This document shows, in pieces, positions 1 through 7,890 of a stretch of DNA of 64,000 nucleotides (positions within the stretch are counted from its first letter, which is position 1; every line of letters starts with the position of its first letter). The notes under the pieces were generated by a model. It was given only the letters and a program-made list of their open reading frames with translations, was not told where the DNA came from and searched no databases. The translations under genes and the position numbers were made by a program. Location of the stretch: assembly GCF_000981585.1 (NCBI RefSeq), contig NZ_LN831776.1:7619903-7683902 (forward strand), in the 5' to 3' direction. The DNA is from Paenibacillus riograndensis SBR5. Its GTDB lineage: Bacteria; Bacillota; Bacilli; Paenibacillales; Paenibacillaceae.

Positions 1-183
1 CTCCCACTCCCCGTCAAGCCTGACCAGACCATCCGATCCGAAGTCCCAATCGCGCAAATCCATAAGTCCATGCCGCAAAACCGGCTTATTCTGTGCATCC
101 GTTATCAGTTGAACGGTTGAGAACAGCGGAAGAATGAGAACCAGCAGCAGACTGCCTGCAATACTCAGCCAATATTTCTTCAT
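1..183 (-). CDS. N-terminus of 7TM-DISM-type sensor protein (partial)
   Basis: Only the first 61 codons are inside the window; the gene continues past base 1. The ATG at 183 is preceded by a strong GGGAGGGGAGAG ribosome site. Residues 1-28 form a signal peptide or first membrane anchor (MKKYW, then a hydrophobic run). The part after it (LMDLRDWDF, then LDGEWE near residue 60) resembles the start of the periplasmic 7TMR-DISM extracellular domain found in Paenibacillus sensor kinases and diguanylate cyclases; this family link is from memory of that motif. The output domain lies outside the window, so kinase or cyclase activity cannot be told. Confidence 0.6.
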   Translation of the reverse strand, partial: MKKYWLSIAGSLLLVLILPLFSTVQLITDAQNKPVLRHGLMDLRDWDFGSDGLVRLDGEWE

Positions 184-245
184 CCTCTCTCCCCTCCCAT
201 CCGCGATTAGCAAATTATACCGTGGAACACTTTAATAGATAAAGC

Positions 246-280
246 AAAAAAGCCGATTCCAATTATATTTCGGAATCGGC
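246..280 (-). terminator. Rho-independent terminator of xpt-pbuX
   Basis: A 9-bp stem (GCCGATTCC at 252-260 with GGAATCGGC at 272-280) is followed on the minus strand by a run of six T. It lies about 35 bases beyond the pbuX stop codon. Confidence 0.8.
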
Positions 281-315
281 CGATGGACTTTTTAGCGTTC
301 AGGACTTGCAATATT

Positions 316-1620
316 TTACTTCACATGGACCTCGGGTACAGTGGCAGCCGGGGCTGCGTTCTCCTGAGTTCTGGAGAGGAAGATATTCAGGATAATGGCC
401 GTCAGCGAGCCGGAGACAATTCCGTTCTGAAGCAGCATTCTGGCGAATTCAGGCAGCTGGTCGAACATGGAGGGCAGCACTGCTGACCCCAGCCCCACAG
501 CGATACTGCAAGCCGCAATCAGCAGGTTGCCGTCCTTGCGCAGATCGACCTCAGAGAGGATCGACATCCCGGACGCCGCCACCGAACCGAACATAACAAT
601 CATCGCGCCGCCAAGTACGGCATTCGGCACCACGGTCGTCAACGCCGCCAGCTTGGGCAGCAGGCCGAGCACAACCATAATTCCGCCTGCTGCAAAAATA
701 ACATTGCGCGTCTTGACGCGGGTCAGCGACAGCAGGCCGACATTCTGGGAAAACGCCGTATACGGGAAGGCGTTGAACAGACCGCCCAGCATGATCGCAA
801 GCCCTTCGGAGCGCAGGCCGTTCACGACTTGCTTCTGCTCAACCTGCTGGTCCGTAGCCTTGCCTACGGCAAAATACACACCCGTTGATTCCACCATAGA
901 GACGATGTTGACGATAATCATCGTGAAGATGGCGGTAATGCTGAATTCAGGCCACCCGAAATAGAATGGCTGGGCAATGCTGACCCACGAGGCGCTGCCC
1001 ACGGTAGAGAAATGAACGATACCCATCGCATAACCGATCACGGTTCCGGCCACGAGCCCGACCAGGACCGATACCGAGCGCATGAAGCCTGTCGTGAACC
1101 GGTTCACGGCCAGAATCACAAGCAGCGTGATGAGGCCCAGCAGCAGATTCCGGGGCGCTCCGAAATCGGCGCTGCCCTGGCCTCCCGCCACATTATTCAT
1201 GGCTACCGGAATCAATGACAAGCCGATGATCGTGACTACAGAGCCGGTAACTACTGTAGGGAAGAACTTCAGCAGCTTTCCGTAGACCGGGGCTGCCAGA
1301 ACGACGAACAAGCCGGAGATAATAATCGCGCCGTAGGCCGTCGCCAGATTAGAGCCTGAAGCGATGGCGATGATCGGGCTGACCGCAGTAAATGTGCAGC
1401 CCAGCACCACCGGAAGCCCGCTGCCGAAATGCTTGCTGCTGATAATCTGCAGCAGGGTAGCCAGGCCGCAGGTGAACAGATCCGCCGCGATCAGGTAGGC
1501 CATTTGTGTTCCGCTTAGATTCAGCGCCCCACCGACAACAAGCGGCACAATGACCGCCCCGGCATACATCGCCAGCACATGCTGCAGCCCGAGGGCCAAT
1601 ATTTTCTGTTTGCTTAACAT
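316..1620 (-). CDS. pbuX: Xanthine permease (NCS2 family)
   Basis: A 434-residue polytopic membrane protein of the nucleobase:cation symporter-2 family, taking up xanthine. The N-terminus (LALGLQHVLAMYAGAVIVP) carries the family's conserved QH in TM1, and the length is normal for bacterial xanthine/uric acid permeases. Around 12-14 hydrophobic segments are visible, with a polar C-terminal tail. The start overlaps the end of the upstream xpt gene by a few bases, so the two are translationally coupled as in the Bacillus xpt-pbuX operon. Substrate is inferred from this pairing and from the purine riboswitch upstream; a uric acid transporter would be the main alternative. Confidence 0.9.
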   Translation of the reverse strand: MLSKQKILALGLQHVLAMYAGAVIVPLVVGGALNLSGTQMAYLIAADLFTCGLATLLQIISSKHFGSGLPVVLGCTFTAVSPIIAIASGSNLATAYGAIIISGLFVVLAAPVYGKLLKFFPTVVTGSVVTIIGLSLIPVAMNNVAGGQGSADFGAPRNLLLGLITLLVILAVNRFTTGFMRSVSVLVGLVAGTVIGYAMGIVHFSTVGSASWVSIAQPFYFGWPEFSITAIFTMIIVNIVSMVESTGVYFAVGKATDQQVEQKQVVNGLRSEGLAIMLGGLFNAFPYTAFSQNVGLLSLTRVKTRNVIFAAGGIMVVLGLLPKLAALTTVVPNAVLGGAMIVMFGSVAASGMSILSEVDLRKDGNLLIAACSIAVGLGSAVLPSMFDQLPEFARMLLQNGIVSGSLTAIILNIFLSRTQENAAPAATVPEVHVK

Positions 1621-2228
1621 TCTACACTCTCCTTGATCATTTCTGCTGTATTCGGATTTCCGATGAAATGGATTTCCCCCGGCGACATCGACGAGATTCT
1701 GGCCAGTGCATGGACAGCAATACCCCTGTCTTCAAGCAGGCTCCGGCCTTCCTGAAAGCTTTTCTCGATTACACAGCCCACGCCCAGCAGCTCTGCTCCC
1801 GATTCGTTCACAATATCCGCCAGTCCCACCAGCGCTGCCCCCGTAGCCAGAAAGTCATCGACAATCAGCACTTTATCCCCCGGACCCAGGTACTTCCGCG
1901 AGATGCTGATCCGGTAATCCTCCTGACGGGTGAAGGAATGCACCGGTGCCGAATAGACGCCTTCGGACTGGGTAACAGCTTTCTTTTTCTTGGCATAAAT
2001 GAACGGCACTCCCAGCGCAATTCCGGCTGCCATGGCGAACTGGATGCCGCTGGCCTCAACGGTCAGCACCTTGGTGACTGGCAGATGCCCGAAGATGCGC
2101 CCGAACTCCTCCCCAATTTGCAGCGCAAGCTGCGTATCCACCTGATGATTCAAAAAAGAGTCCACCTTAAGCACCGTATCCGACAGAATGAGACCCTCTT
2201 CCCTTATGCGTTCCTCTAGAATTTTCAT
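1614..2228 (-). CDS. xpt: Xanthine phosphoribosyltransferase
   Basis: A 204-residue enzyme that converts xanthine plus PRPP to XMP in purine salvage. The PRPP-binding motif is visible at residues 120-132 (VLIVDDFLATGAA), and the N-terminus (MKILEERI) and length match Bacillus Xpt. The frame is open further upstream, but the ATG at 2228 is chosen because of its GGGAGGG ribosome site and family N-terminus. It overlaps pbuX. Control is probably by the tandem riboswitch at 2692-2910, though about 450 bases of repeat-rich leader lie between the terminator and this start, which is unusually long. Confidence 0.93.
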   Translation of the reverse strand: MKILEERIREEGLILSDTVLKVDSFLNHQVDTQLALQIGEEFGRIFGHLPVTKVLTVEASGIQFAMAAGIALGVPFIYAKKKKAVTQSEGVYSAPVHSFTRQEDYRISISRKYLGPGDKVLIVDDFLATGAALVGLADIVNESGAELLGVGCVIEKSFQEGRSLLEDRGIAVHALARISSMSPGEIHFIGNPNTAEMIKESVEC

Positions 2229-2339
2229 GCTGCAAATGCCCTCCCTTTTCAAGAACTGAACGGCTACGCCATCCTTGACTGAATAAATTTTTAGTTTAGC
2301 TATGCCTGGATAGCCCTTTATCAATCCTTCGCCGACTCT

Positions 2340-2525
2340 AAGTGGAAAAAGGTTAACTAATTTGCCCCGGCGCCCTGTTCTCCGCAGGTTAAGTGGAAAA
2401 AGGTTAACTAATTTAGCTCATTTCGCTCCTGAAGAAAGAATTTGACCCCATTAAGTTCCCTTTTTCCACTTAAATCTCTCAATTGTTGATTTTTAGGAGG
2501 AATAAGTTCCCTTTTTCCACTTAGC
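2340..2525. repeat. AAGTGGAAAAAGG intergenic repeat, copy 1
   Basis: Two forward copies of AAGTGGAAAAAGGTTAACTA are followed by two inverted copies (AAGTTCCCTTTTTCCACTTA), giving a large dyad. The same architecture recurs at 9999-10194, 34374-34560 and 42718-42906. Here it sits within the long leader between the riboswitch terminator and xpt. The bases from 2525 to 2680 hold no gene that I can recognise. Confidence 0.8.
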
Positions 2526-2683
2526 ATTGCTCACCTGCGTCTTACATGTGCTAGTTGGAAAACGGCTATCGAATCTGGCTAATTTTCATCCTTTTGGGTG
2601 AATACGCTGAATTCGCGTCTACTTATCCCCAACTTTACAAATATCTTATCAACAAGAAAGGGAAATCATCATTTTTCTAAACG

Positions 2684-2730
2684 ACAAAAAAGACAGTTCC
2701 CCTTGAGCGCTTCTCTCAAGTGAATCTGTC
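2684..2730 (-). terminator. Riboswitch-controlled intrinsic terminator
   Basis: On the minus strand a long imperfect stem (GACAG..TTC.CTTGAG paired with CTCAAG.GGAA.CTGTC, 2692-2730) is followed by six T. It directly follows the ykkC-type aptamer, whose last conserved bases overlap the 5' arm of the stem, as expected for the expression platform. Confidence 0.8.
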
Positions 2731-2834
2731 CTTCTGGGTTTTTGTCCCTTAACGGTGTAACACATACCTGTGCCCGCATCGCTTGGACCAGTCTCTCTTA
2801 TGCCATGGCATAAAAAACGGAACCCTAGATGCGC
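2727..2834 (-). ncRNA. ykkC-family riboswitch aptamer, probably subtype 2b (PRPP)
   Basis: The minus strand contains the ykkC hallmarks in order: CTAGGGTTCCG, then CTGGTCCAAGCG, ACACCG and GGGACAAAAACCCAGAAGGA. These are the conserved joints of the ykkC class. The AAGCG after GGTCC fits subtype 2 better than guanidine-I. Its position straight after a guanine aptamer and ahead of a purine salvage operon matches the known guanine-PRPP tandem arrangement, so PRPP is the best ligand guess. ppGpp or guanidine cannot be excluded by eye. A covariance-model search would settle the subtype. Confidence 0.75.
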
Positions 2835-2841
2835 TATTTCA

Positions 2842-2910
2842 CTCATAGTCGGATAATTGCAATGGTTATCCGGTAGAAACTTATGGGCCTTATTCCCAAG
2901 ATTATATGAG
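2842..2910 (-). ncRNA. Purine (guanine-type) riboswitch aptamer
   Basis: All conserved elements of the purine aptamer can be read on the minus strand: P1 arms CTCATA and TATGAG, the ATAATC junction, GTTTCTACCGG, and the closing CCGACTATG. P3 pairs GGATAA with TTATCC. The specificity base in the last junction is C (GACTAT), which is the guanine/xanthine-binding version; adenine aptamers have T. It lies 7 bases upstream of the ykkC-family aptamer, and no separate terminator sits between them. Confidence 0.93.
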
Positions 2911-2944
2911 TTATATGATAGTCTTTTATTAAAAACCTTCGTAT

Positions 2945-2973
2945 ATCTTACACGCTCGCCACGATCCATACAA
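2945..2973 (-). promoter_or_regulatory. Putative promoter of the riboswitch transcript
   Basis: TTGTAT (2968-2973) and TAAGAT (2945-2950) on the minus strand are 17 bases apart and lie 35 bases upstream of the guanine aptamer. The match to consensus is moderate, so the position matters more than the score. Confidence 0.45.
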
Positions 2974-3153
2974 GCAAAATTTTAAATATTTTCAGGAGTT
3001 TTCCCTTCCTTTCATAGGAGTTTCATTTTTGTTCAAAAATCAGGGCCGCTGGGCTTCTGCTGGTTTATCTTCCGGTAGCGCCCGGATTGCTCACCCTTCC
3101 CGGCTGGACGCATTAATGGTAAGGGACCTATATTTATGGGAGGAATGAGGCGG

Positions 3154-3708
3154 ATGGCTAGACCCACACAGAAACGGCAGGACCGGATCATCGTCATTAT
3201 CCAAAAAGGATCACGGAAGATCATTACCCGCACCCCGCTGGCGGGAGTAGACCGGCTGGTATTCGTCATCAACAACCAGTATACCAATGCGGCGAATACC
3301 ACACAGATTGCCAGCGGAGCCGGAAGAAGCAGCGCCAGCGGGAGCAACGCAGCCATTGCATCACCCTTTACCCGCCAGCAGCAGAGTGTCGGGGCTGGAG
3401 GGGATGCAACAAACCTGGGAAGCAGAGGACAGCGCGGCAGCAAACCGCATTTCCCGCTCCCCAGCTTGCACGGCAAAGAGGTAGTCGTTGTCATTAATAA
3501 CCAGACCGTCAAGCTTCCCAAGGGCAGCAAGACCTCCTCAGCGACTCAAGTCGGCAGCGGGGGAGGAACGTACAGCGCAGGGGGAACCAACGCAGCCATC
3601 GACAGCCCTGCAACAAGACAGCAGCAGGCAGTCGGCGGCGGAACAGGCGGTCATGCCCTGAACAAGGCTTCCTCCAAGCGGCGGCGGAGCAGCCGCCGCC
3701 TCCGTTAA
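3154..3708 (+). CDS. Hypothetical protein with two low-complexity repeats
   Basis: I do not recognise a named family. The protein (about 184 residues from the ATG at 3154, which has GGGAGGA ten bases upstream) holds two related units. Each has a short beta-like start (VFVINNQ, VVVINNQ), then a Gly/Ser/Ala stretch ending in NAAI.SP.TRQQQ.VG.GG. The C-terminus is very basic (SKRRRSSRRLR). Composition suggests a disordered or surface/spore-associated structural protein, which is inference only. No signal peptide or membrane segment is seen. An overlapping antisense frame is Cys/Pro-rich and looks like a shadow. Confidence 0.6.
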   Translation: MARPTQKRQDRIIVIIQKGSRKIITRTPLAGVDRLVFVINNQYTNAANTTQIASGAGRSSASGSNAAIASPFTRQQQSVGAGGDATNLGSRGQRGSKPHFPLPSLHGKEVVVVINNQTVKLPKGSKTSSATQVGSGGGTYSAGGTNAAIDSPATRQQQAVGGGTGGHALNKASSKRRRSSRRLR

Positions 3709-3820
3709 CCGCTTCCTGGACACAAGCTCACGAATTTTCATAGACTGCATCGAAAAGTTGCTGAAAACCAGCAGCCTTTCGGTGTTTTTTCAGTGTTATG
3801 CTTTCATCGCCCCTCTATAA

Positions 3821-4236
3821 GCTCTGAAATACCTGTTGGAGAATGAGTACGCGCTAATTATTATGGATGTGCTTATGCCCGAAATGGACGGCTTTGAAAC
3901 GGCCAAACGAATCAAAATGCGCCGGAAGTCACGGGATATCCCGATTATTTTCTTAACGGCACTCACCAAACGGCCATCGACCGCATGCTCACGCTGGAAT
4001 TCACTGTCGAGGATACGGGCATTGGTATTCCGCAAGATAAAATGAGTTACTTATTTCAGCCCTTCACCCAGATCAGCAGCACCATCAACCGCAAATTCGG
4101 CGGTACCGGACTTGGCCTGTCGATCTGCAAAATGCTGGTGGAGCTGATGGGAGGCGAAATCTACGCCAAACCTGATGCCGGGCAAGGCGCCGTATTTGTT
4201 TTTACGATTCAGGTTAGCGAAGGACAGCCGGACTGA
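3821..4236 (+). pseudogene. Remnant of a hybrid sensor kinase (REC + HATPase)
   Basis: The first part reads as the middle of a receiver domain (LIIMDVLMPEMDGFETAKRI, then PIIFLTAL). At about 3965 the frame changes and the sequence jumps into the end of a histidine-kinase ATPase domain with G1 (DTGIGIP) and G2 (GGTGLGLS) boxes, ending in EGQPD at 4236. The receiver start, its lysine region, the kinase H box and N box are missing, so an internal deletion plus frameshift has fused two fragments. The order suggests a former hybrid kinase like those carrying 7TM-DISM sensors. No start codon with a ribosome site precedes it. Confidence 0.75.
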
Positions 4237-4271
4237 AACGGTACCGGAAGAGAATATCTGTAATCGGCAGC

Positions 4272-4310
4272 AAAAACCGCAAGCTCCCTTGGATGGGGCT
4301 TGCGGTTTTT
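4272..4310. terminator. Bidirectional terminator hairpin
   Basis: AAAAACCGCAAGC (4272-4284) pairs perfectly with GCTTGCGGTTTTT (4298-4310). It has a T-run on both strands and sits between the kinase remnant and the convergent SLH gene. Confidence 0.85.
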
Positions 4311-4350
4311 GCTGTGCTGGCATATGCCGGCCTGAGATGCTGAAGCAGGC

Positions 4351-5034
4351 TTACTCTTGCAGGCCACCGGCAGGAGCCGGATGTGCGGCGATGTACTCCA
4401 GCGCGTTATAGATCATTTCCGCCGCTTCGGCGCGGGTAATACCGGCAGCCGGATGGAATTTGCCGTCACTGTCCAGACTGGCGATATGGAGCACCAGCGC
4501 CCGCTGGATGGAGCCGTCGTAGCCGTTGGTGAAGTCCGCGCTGTCTGCAATGTCCACCGGCATGATTTTGATCAACGGAAGATTGCTGTGCTTTTCGATG
4601 GTCAGCATGAGCTGATGGGTGAACTCCTCACGGGTCCAATTCTTCGCAGGATTGAGATCCGGGGATAAACCAATGTCGTTGTTAGCTGCTATAATTAGAG
4701 CATTTGCATACCAGGCATCGTTAATGGCATTGGCAAAATAGTCGGTAGCCTGCGGTGCCTTGACGAAGCGGAGCAGATCAATATTCAGATCAAAGGCATT
4801 AACGAACATCTGAATAGCTTGGGCTGCTGTAACCGCCGCATTCGGCATGAATTGCGTATCGCTAACTCCGTGAATAACGCCGCGCTGCTGCAGTTGGGCG
4901 ATTTTATCCTTGGCCGGTGTGCCGGAGAGATCCTGAAACATTGCGGCTGCGGCCAAGCTCTGTCCGGCAAAAGCCAAAGTCAGCAGTACTGCTGCGGCAG
5001 TTGATGTCATTTTCTTCAATGTATTCGTCTTCAT
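4351..5034 (-). CDS. SLH-domain exported protein
   Basis: A 227-residue secreted protein. Residues 1-30 are a typical signal peptide (KKMTSTAAAVLLTLAFAGQSLAAA). The rest has S-layer-homology-like modules: FQDLSGTPAKDKIAQLQQRGVIHGVSDTQFMPNAAVTAAQAIQMFV early, and a C-terminal unit ending GKFHPAAGITRAEAAEMIYNAL. These modules bind secondary cell-wall polymers in Paenibacillus, so surface attachment is expected. No enzymatic domain is visible. The ATG at 5034 is preferred over the GTG at 5043, because GAGAGG is then well spaced. It appears monocistronic, ending at the shared terminator. Confidence 0.85.
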   Translation of the reverse strand: MKTNTLKKMTSTAAAVLLTLAFAGQSLAAAAMFQDLSGTPAKDKIAQLQQRGVIHGVSDTQFMPNAAVTAAQAIQMFVNAFDLNIDLLRFVKAPQATDYFANAINDAWYANALIIAANNDIGLSPDLNPAKNWTREEFTHQLMLTIEKHSNLPLIKIMPVDIADSADFTNGYDGSIQRALVLHIASLDSDGKFHPAAGITRAEAAEMIYNALEYIAAHPAPAGGLQE

Positions 5035-5119
5035 GGGGGTCACCTCTCAGCAGGATTTAGAAGTAAAGGATTAGCCTCTTCTTCCTTCCAGACGGATAAA
5101 TTGCTAAAAGGTTGCAGCC

Positions 5120-5479
5120 CTAACGGTTCAGCACATTATCCTCCAGAACAGCGAATTTATCCCCATACTGCTTGATGATATGCTGCTCTCCCCAGGCACA
5201 TAAGGAATCGAGAATCGACTGCAGCGTCCGCCCGTAATCGCTAAGCTCATATTCCACCTTCGGCGGCACCTGATTGTAGCTGATCCGGTTCACAATCCCG
5301 TCCTGCTCCAGCTCTCTCAGCTGCTGGGTCAGCATTTTCTGCGTAATGTTCGGCATATGGCGCTTCAAATCGCTGGTCCGCATTTTACCATGCGTCAGAT
5401 GGCAGAGGATCACACACTTCCACTTCCCTCCGATGACTTCAAGTGTAGCTTCAACCGATATATTATATTTTTTAGCCAT
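5120..5479 (-). CDS. HxlR-family transcriptional regulator
   Basis: A 119-residue winged-helix regulator. The family signature is clear: EVIGGKWKCVILCHL, RTSDLKRHMPNITQKMLTQQLRELEQDGIVNR, and PPKVEYELSDYG. The family is often redox- or electrophile-responsive and usually represses a divergent gene. It is transcribed away from the MFS gene at 5619, with about 140 bases between. That gap holds inverted AT-rich motifs (GTTACTTTTT and AAAAAAGTGCGTAC) that are plausible operator halves. Ribosome site GGAGGG lies six bases before the ATG. Confidence 0.9.
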   Translation of the reverse strand: MAKKYNISVEATLEVIGGKWKCVILCHLTHGKMRTSDLKRHMPNITQKMLTQQLRELEQDGIVNRISYNQVPPKVEYELSDYGRTLQSILDSLCAWGEQHIIKQYGDKFAVLEDNVLNR

Positions 5480-5505
5480 GATCAGCCCTCCTGTTGTTTG
5501 GTTAT

Positions 5506-5552
5506 AGTTACTTTTTAGAACCTATAGCACAAAAAAGTGCGTACTATCCTTC
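5506..5552. promoter_or_regulatory. Putative HxlR operator between regulator and MFS gene
   Basis: The intergenic region holds AGTTACTTTTTAGAA and, inverted, CAAAAAAGTGCGTACT. The arms are imperfect, so this is a suggestion based on position and dyad symmetry. Confidence 0.35.
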
Positions 5553-5618
5553 GCCGCTGCAATAATTCATAATAGCACTTACCGGCCGGTGATTACCATA
5601 GTGTAGGAGTGAGGAAAC

Positions 5619-6824
5619 ATGTCTTTGGACCGTAAAAAAAGTACACTGGCGCTGCTGGCTCTAGCCATTAGTGCCTTTGCGATTGGAACAACCGAGTTTA
5701 TCAGTGTCGGGCTGCTGCCGCTGATCTCTGATGACCTGCATATATCCGTGACGACAGCCGGATTAACCGTAACGCTGTATGCGCTTGGCGTCACCTTCGG
5801 CGCACCGGTGCTGACCTCGCTGACCACGGCCATCTCGCGCAAAACTCTGCTGCTGGCCTTAATGCTGCTCTTCATCGCCGGCAACAGCCTGGCGGCCGCT
5901 GCGGGCGGGATTTCCATGCTGCTTGCAGCCCGCATCCTTTCCGCGCTCTCTCATGGCCTGTTCATGTCCATCGCTTCCACCATCGCCGCCGATCTGGTGA
6001 CCGAGGACCGGCGGGCAAGCGCCATCTCCATGATGTTCACCGGGCTTACGGTAGCCACGGTGACCGGGGTGCCGCTGGGCACCTTTCTCGGGCAGCAGCT
6101 CGGCTGGCGGGCCGCTTTTATCGCCATTGCCGCTGTCGGTCTTATCGCGCTGATCGCCAACCTGCTGCTCGTTCCTGCCGCCCTGCGCAAAGGTACACGG
6201 ACCCCGCTGCGCGAGCAGGTCAAGCTGGTGACGAACGGACGCCTGCTGCTCGCTTTTGCGATAACCGCTTTGGGCTACGGGGGGACCTTTGTCGTGTTCA
6301 CGTACCTCTCCCCACTGCTTCATGAGATCAGCGGTTTTCAGGAACAGACGGTAGCTGTGATTCTCCTGGTCTACGGCATAGCCATTGCCATCGGCAATGT
6401 CATCGGAGGGAAAGCAGCCAACCGCAAGCCGCTGAACGCTTTGTTCTATATGTTTGCCTTCCAGGCAGCGGTCCTGCTGGTGCTTACCTTTACCGCCCCC
6501 TTTAAGGCCGCTGCCCTGATTACCATTTTCTTCATGGGCCTGCTCGCCTTCATGAATGTACCCGGTCTGCAGGTTTACGTAGTGATGCTGGCCGACCGGT
6601 TCGCACCCAGTGCAAGAGATGTCGCTTCGGCGGTGAATATAGCTGCCTTTAATGCAGGCATCGCTATCGGCGCCTATCTTGGAGGACTGGTGACCGACCA
6701 TCTGGGACTGGTCCATACTCCATGGATCGGCTCTATCATGGTATTGGGGGCAGTGGTTCTTACCGCCTGGAGCCGGGCGCTCGAAAATAGGGACGGGCGC
6801 AAGCTCCAGAGCCAGGCCGCCTGA
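5619..6824 (+). CDS. MFS efflux transporter (DHA1, AraJ/YdhP-like)
   Basis: A 401-residue, 12-TM major facilitator of the drug:H+ antiporter-1 type. The N-terminus (LALLALAISAFAIGTTEFISVGLLPLI) matches the AraJ/YdhP/purine efflux branch, in which TEF in TM1 is conserved. Motif A is degenerate in the TM2-3 loop. Pairing with a divergent HxlR gene suggests an inducible efflux system for a toxic small molecule; the substrate is unknown. Ribosome site GAGTGAGG precedes the ATG. Confidence 0.88.
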   Translation: MSLDRKKSTLALLALAISAFAIGTTEFISVGLLPLISDDLHISVTTAGLTVTLYALGVTFGAPVLTSLTTAISRKTLLLALMLLFIAGNSLAAAAGGISMLLAARILSALSHGLFMSIASTIAADLVTEDRRASAISMMFTGLTVATVTGVPLGTFLGQQLGWRAAFIAIAAVGLIALIANLLLVPAALRKGTRTPLREQVKLVTNGRLLLAFAITALGYGGTFVVFTYLSPLLHEISGFQEQTVAVILLVYGIAIAIGNVIGGKAANRKPLNALFYMFAFQAAVLLVLTFTAPFKAAALITIFFMGLLAFMNVPGLQVYVVMLADRFAPSARDVASAVNIAAFNAGIAIGAYLGGLVTDHLGLVHTPWIGSIMVLGAVVLTAWSRALENRDGRKLQSQAA

Positions 6825-6841
6825 TCCTTAACAAGGTAGCC

Positions 6842-6921
6842 GATAAGGACTTTCTGTTGCGGATAAGAGTTCTCAGTTACGGATAAGGACTCTCTGTTGC
6901 GGATAAGGATTCTCTCTGAGG
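6842..6921. repeat. Four tandem 20-bp repeats
   Basis: Four consecutive 20-base units begin GATAAG (GATAAGGACTTTCTGTTGCG and variants). They lie between the MFS stop codon and the aldo/keto reductase start. No coding sense or hairpin is apparent. Confidence 0.85.
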
Positions 6922-6988
6922 GATCTATTTCTGCTCATCTCAGCTTCATGCATTCTCATACTATACCCATTCAGGAGGTTTTTTCATT

Positions 6989-7831
6989 ATGGCATTACAC
7001 TTACAGGATACGACCCGCTTGAACAGCGGTGTGAATATGCCCTGGTTCGGGCTGGGGGTTTTTCAAGTGGAAGAAGGCGCAGAATTGATACAAGCGGTAA
7101 AATCCGCTATTGCCTACGGCTACCGCAGCGTAGATACCGCTGCCATCTATCAGAATGAGCGCGGTGTGGGCCAGGCTGTAGCGGAAGCTCTGGCCGAGAA
7201 CCAGCTGGCCCGCGAAGATCTGTTCATCACCTCCAAGGTGTGGAACGCCGATCTCGGATATGAGGCGACCCTTGCCGCCTATGATGCCAGTCTGGAGAAG
7301 CTGGGGCTGGACTATCTGGATTTATACCTGATTCATTGGCCGGTACAGGGCAAATACAAGGACGCCTGGAGAGCGCTCGAAACCTTGTATACGTCCGGAC
7401 GGGTCAAAGCCATAGGAGTCAGCAACTTCCAGATTCATCATCTGGAGGATGTGATCCGGGATGCGAAGATCACACCGATGGTCAATCAGGTGGAGCTGCA
7501 TCCTTACTTGTCCCAGCGCGAACTGCGCCGCTTCTGCAAAGAGCAGGGCATCCAGATTGAGGCCTGGTCGCCCCTCATGCAGGGACAGCTGCTTGACCAG
7601 CCTGTGCTTAAGGAGATTGCCGCCGCACACGGCAAATCGGTAGCTCAAGTAATCCTGCGCTGGGATCTGCAGCACGGAATAGTTACCATACCCAAATCAA
7701 CCAAGGAACACCGGATCATCGAGAACGCCTCCGTGTTCGATTTCGAGCTGAGCACCGGGGATATGGAGCGGATTGACGGGCTCAACCAGGACAAGCGGAC
7801 CGGTCCCGATCCGGACCATTTTGATTTCTGA
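6989..7831 (+). CDS. Aldo/keto reductase (glyoxal/methylglyoxal reductase type)
   Basis: A 280-residue cytosolic NADPH-dependent carbonyl reductase of the AKR5 type, close to Bacillus YvgN/YtbE. The catalytic tetrad is visible: Asp49 and Tyr54 (SVDTAAIYQNE), Lys83 (ITSKVWN) and His116 (LIHWPV). The C-terminal cofactor loop IPKSTKEHRIIEN is also present. Length is normal. It likely detoxifies reactive aldehydes. It follows the MFS gene after a gap with tandem repeats, and its own ribosome site is TCAGGAGG. It may be transcribed alone. Confidence 0.92.
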   Translation: MALHLQDTTRLNSGVNMPWFGLGVFQVEEGAELIQAVKSAIAYGYRSVDTAAIYQNERGVGQAVAEALAENQLAREDLFITSKVWNADLGYEATLAAYDASLEKLGLDYLDLYLIHWPVQGKYKDAWRALETLYTSGRVKAIGVSNFQIHHLEDVIRDAKITPMVNQVELHPYLSQRELRRFCKEQGIQIEAWSPLMQGQLLDQPVLKEIAAAHGKSVAQVILRWDLQHGIVTIPKSTKEHRIIENASVFDFELSTGDMERIDGLNQDKRTGPDPDHFDF

Positions 7832-7890
7832 GCCCGCTCTGACACAGCGCTTGAAGCCTTATATCTGAGCAAACCCGTCATCGGCGCTTC

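Noticed and set aside
3033..3530. Minus-strand frame of 165 codons
   Set aside because: It is antisense to the two-repeat protein, has a Cys/Leu/Pro-biased composition typical of shadow frames, and no ribosome site.
5859..6716. Minus-strand frame of 285 codons
   Set aside because: It lies wholly antisense to the MFS transporter and has low-complexity, charged composition.
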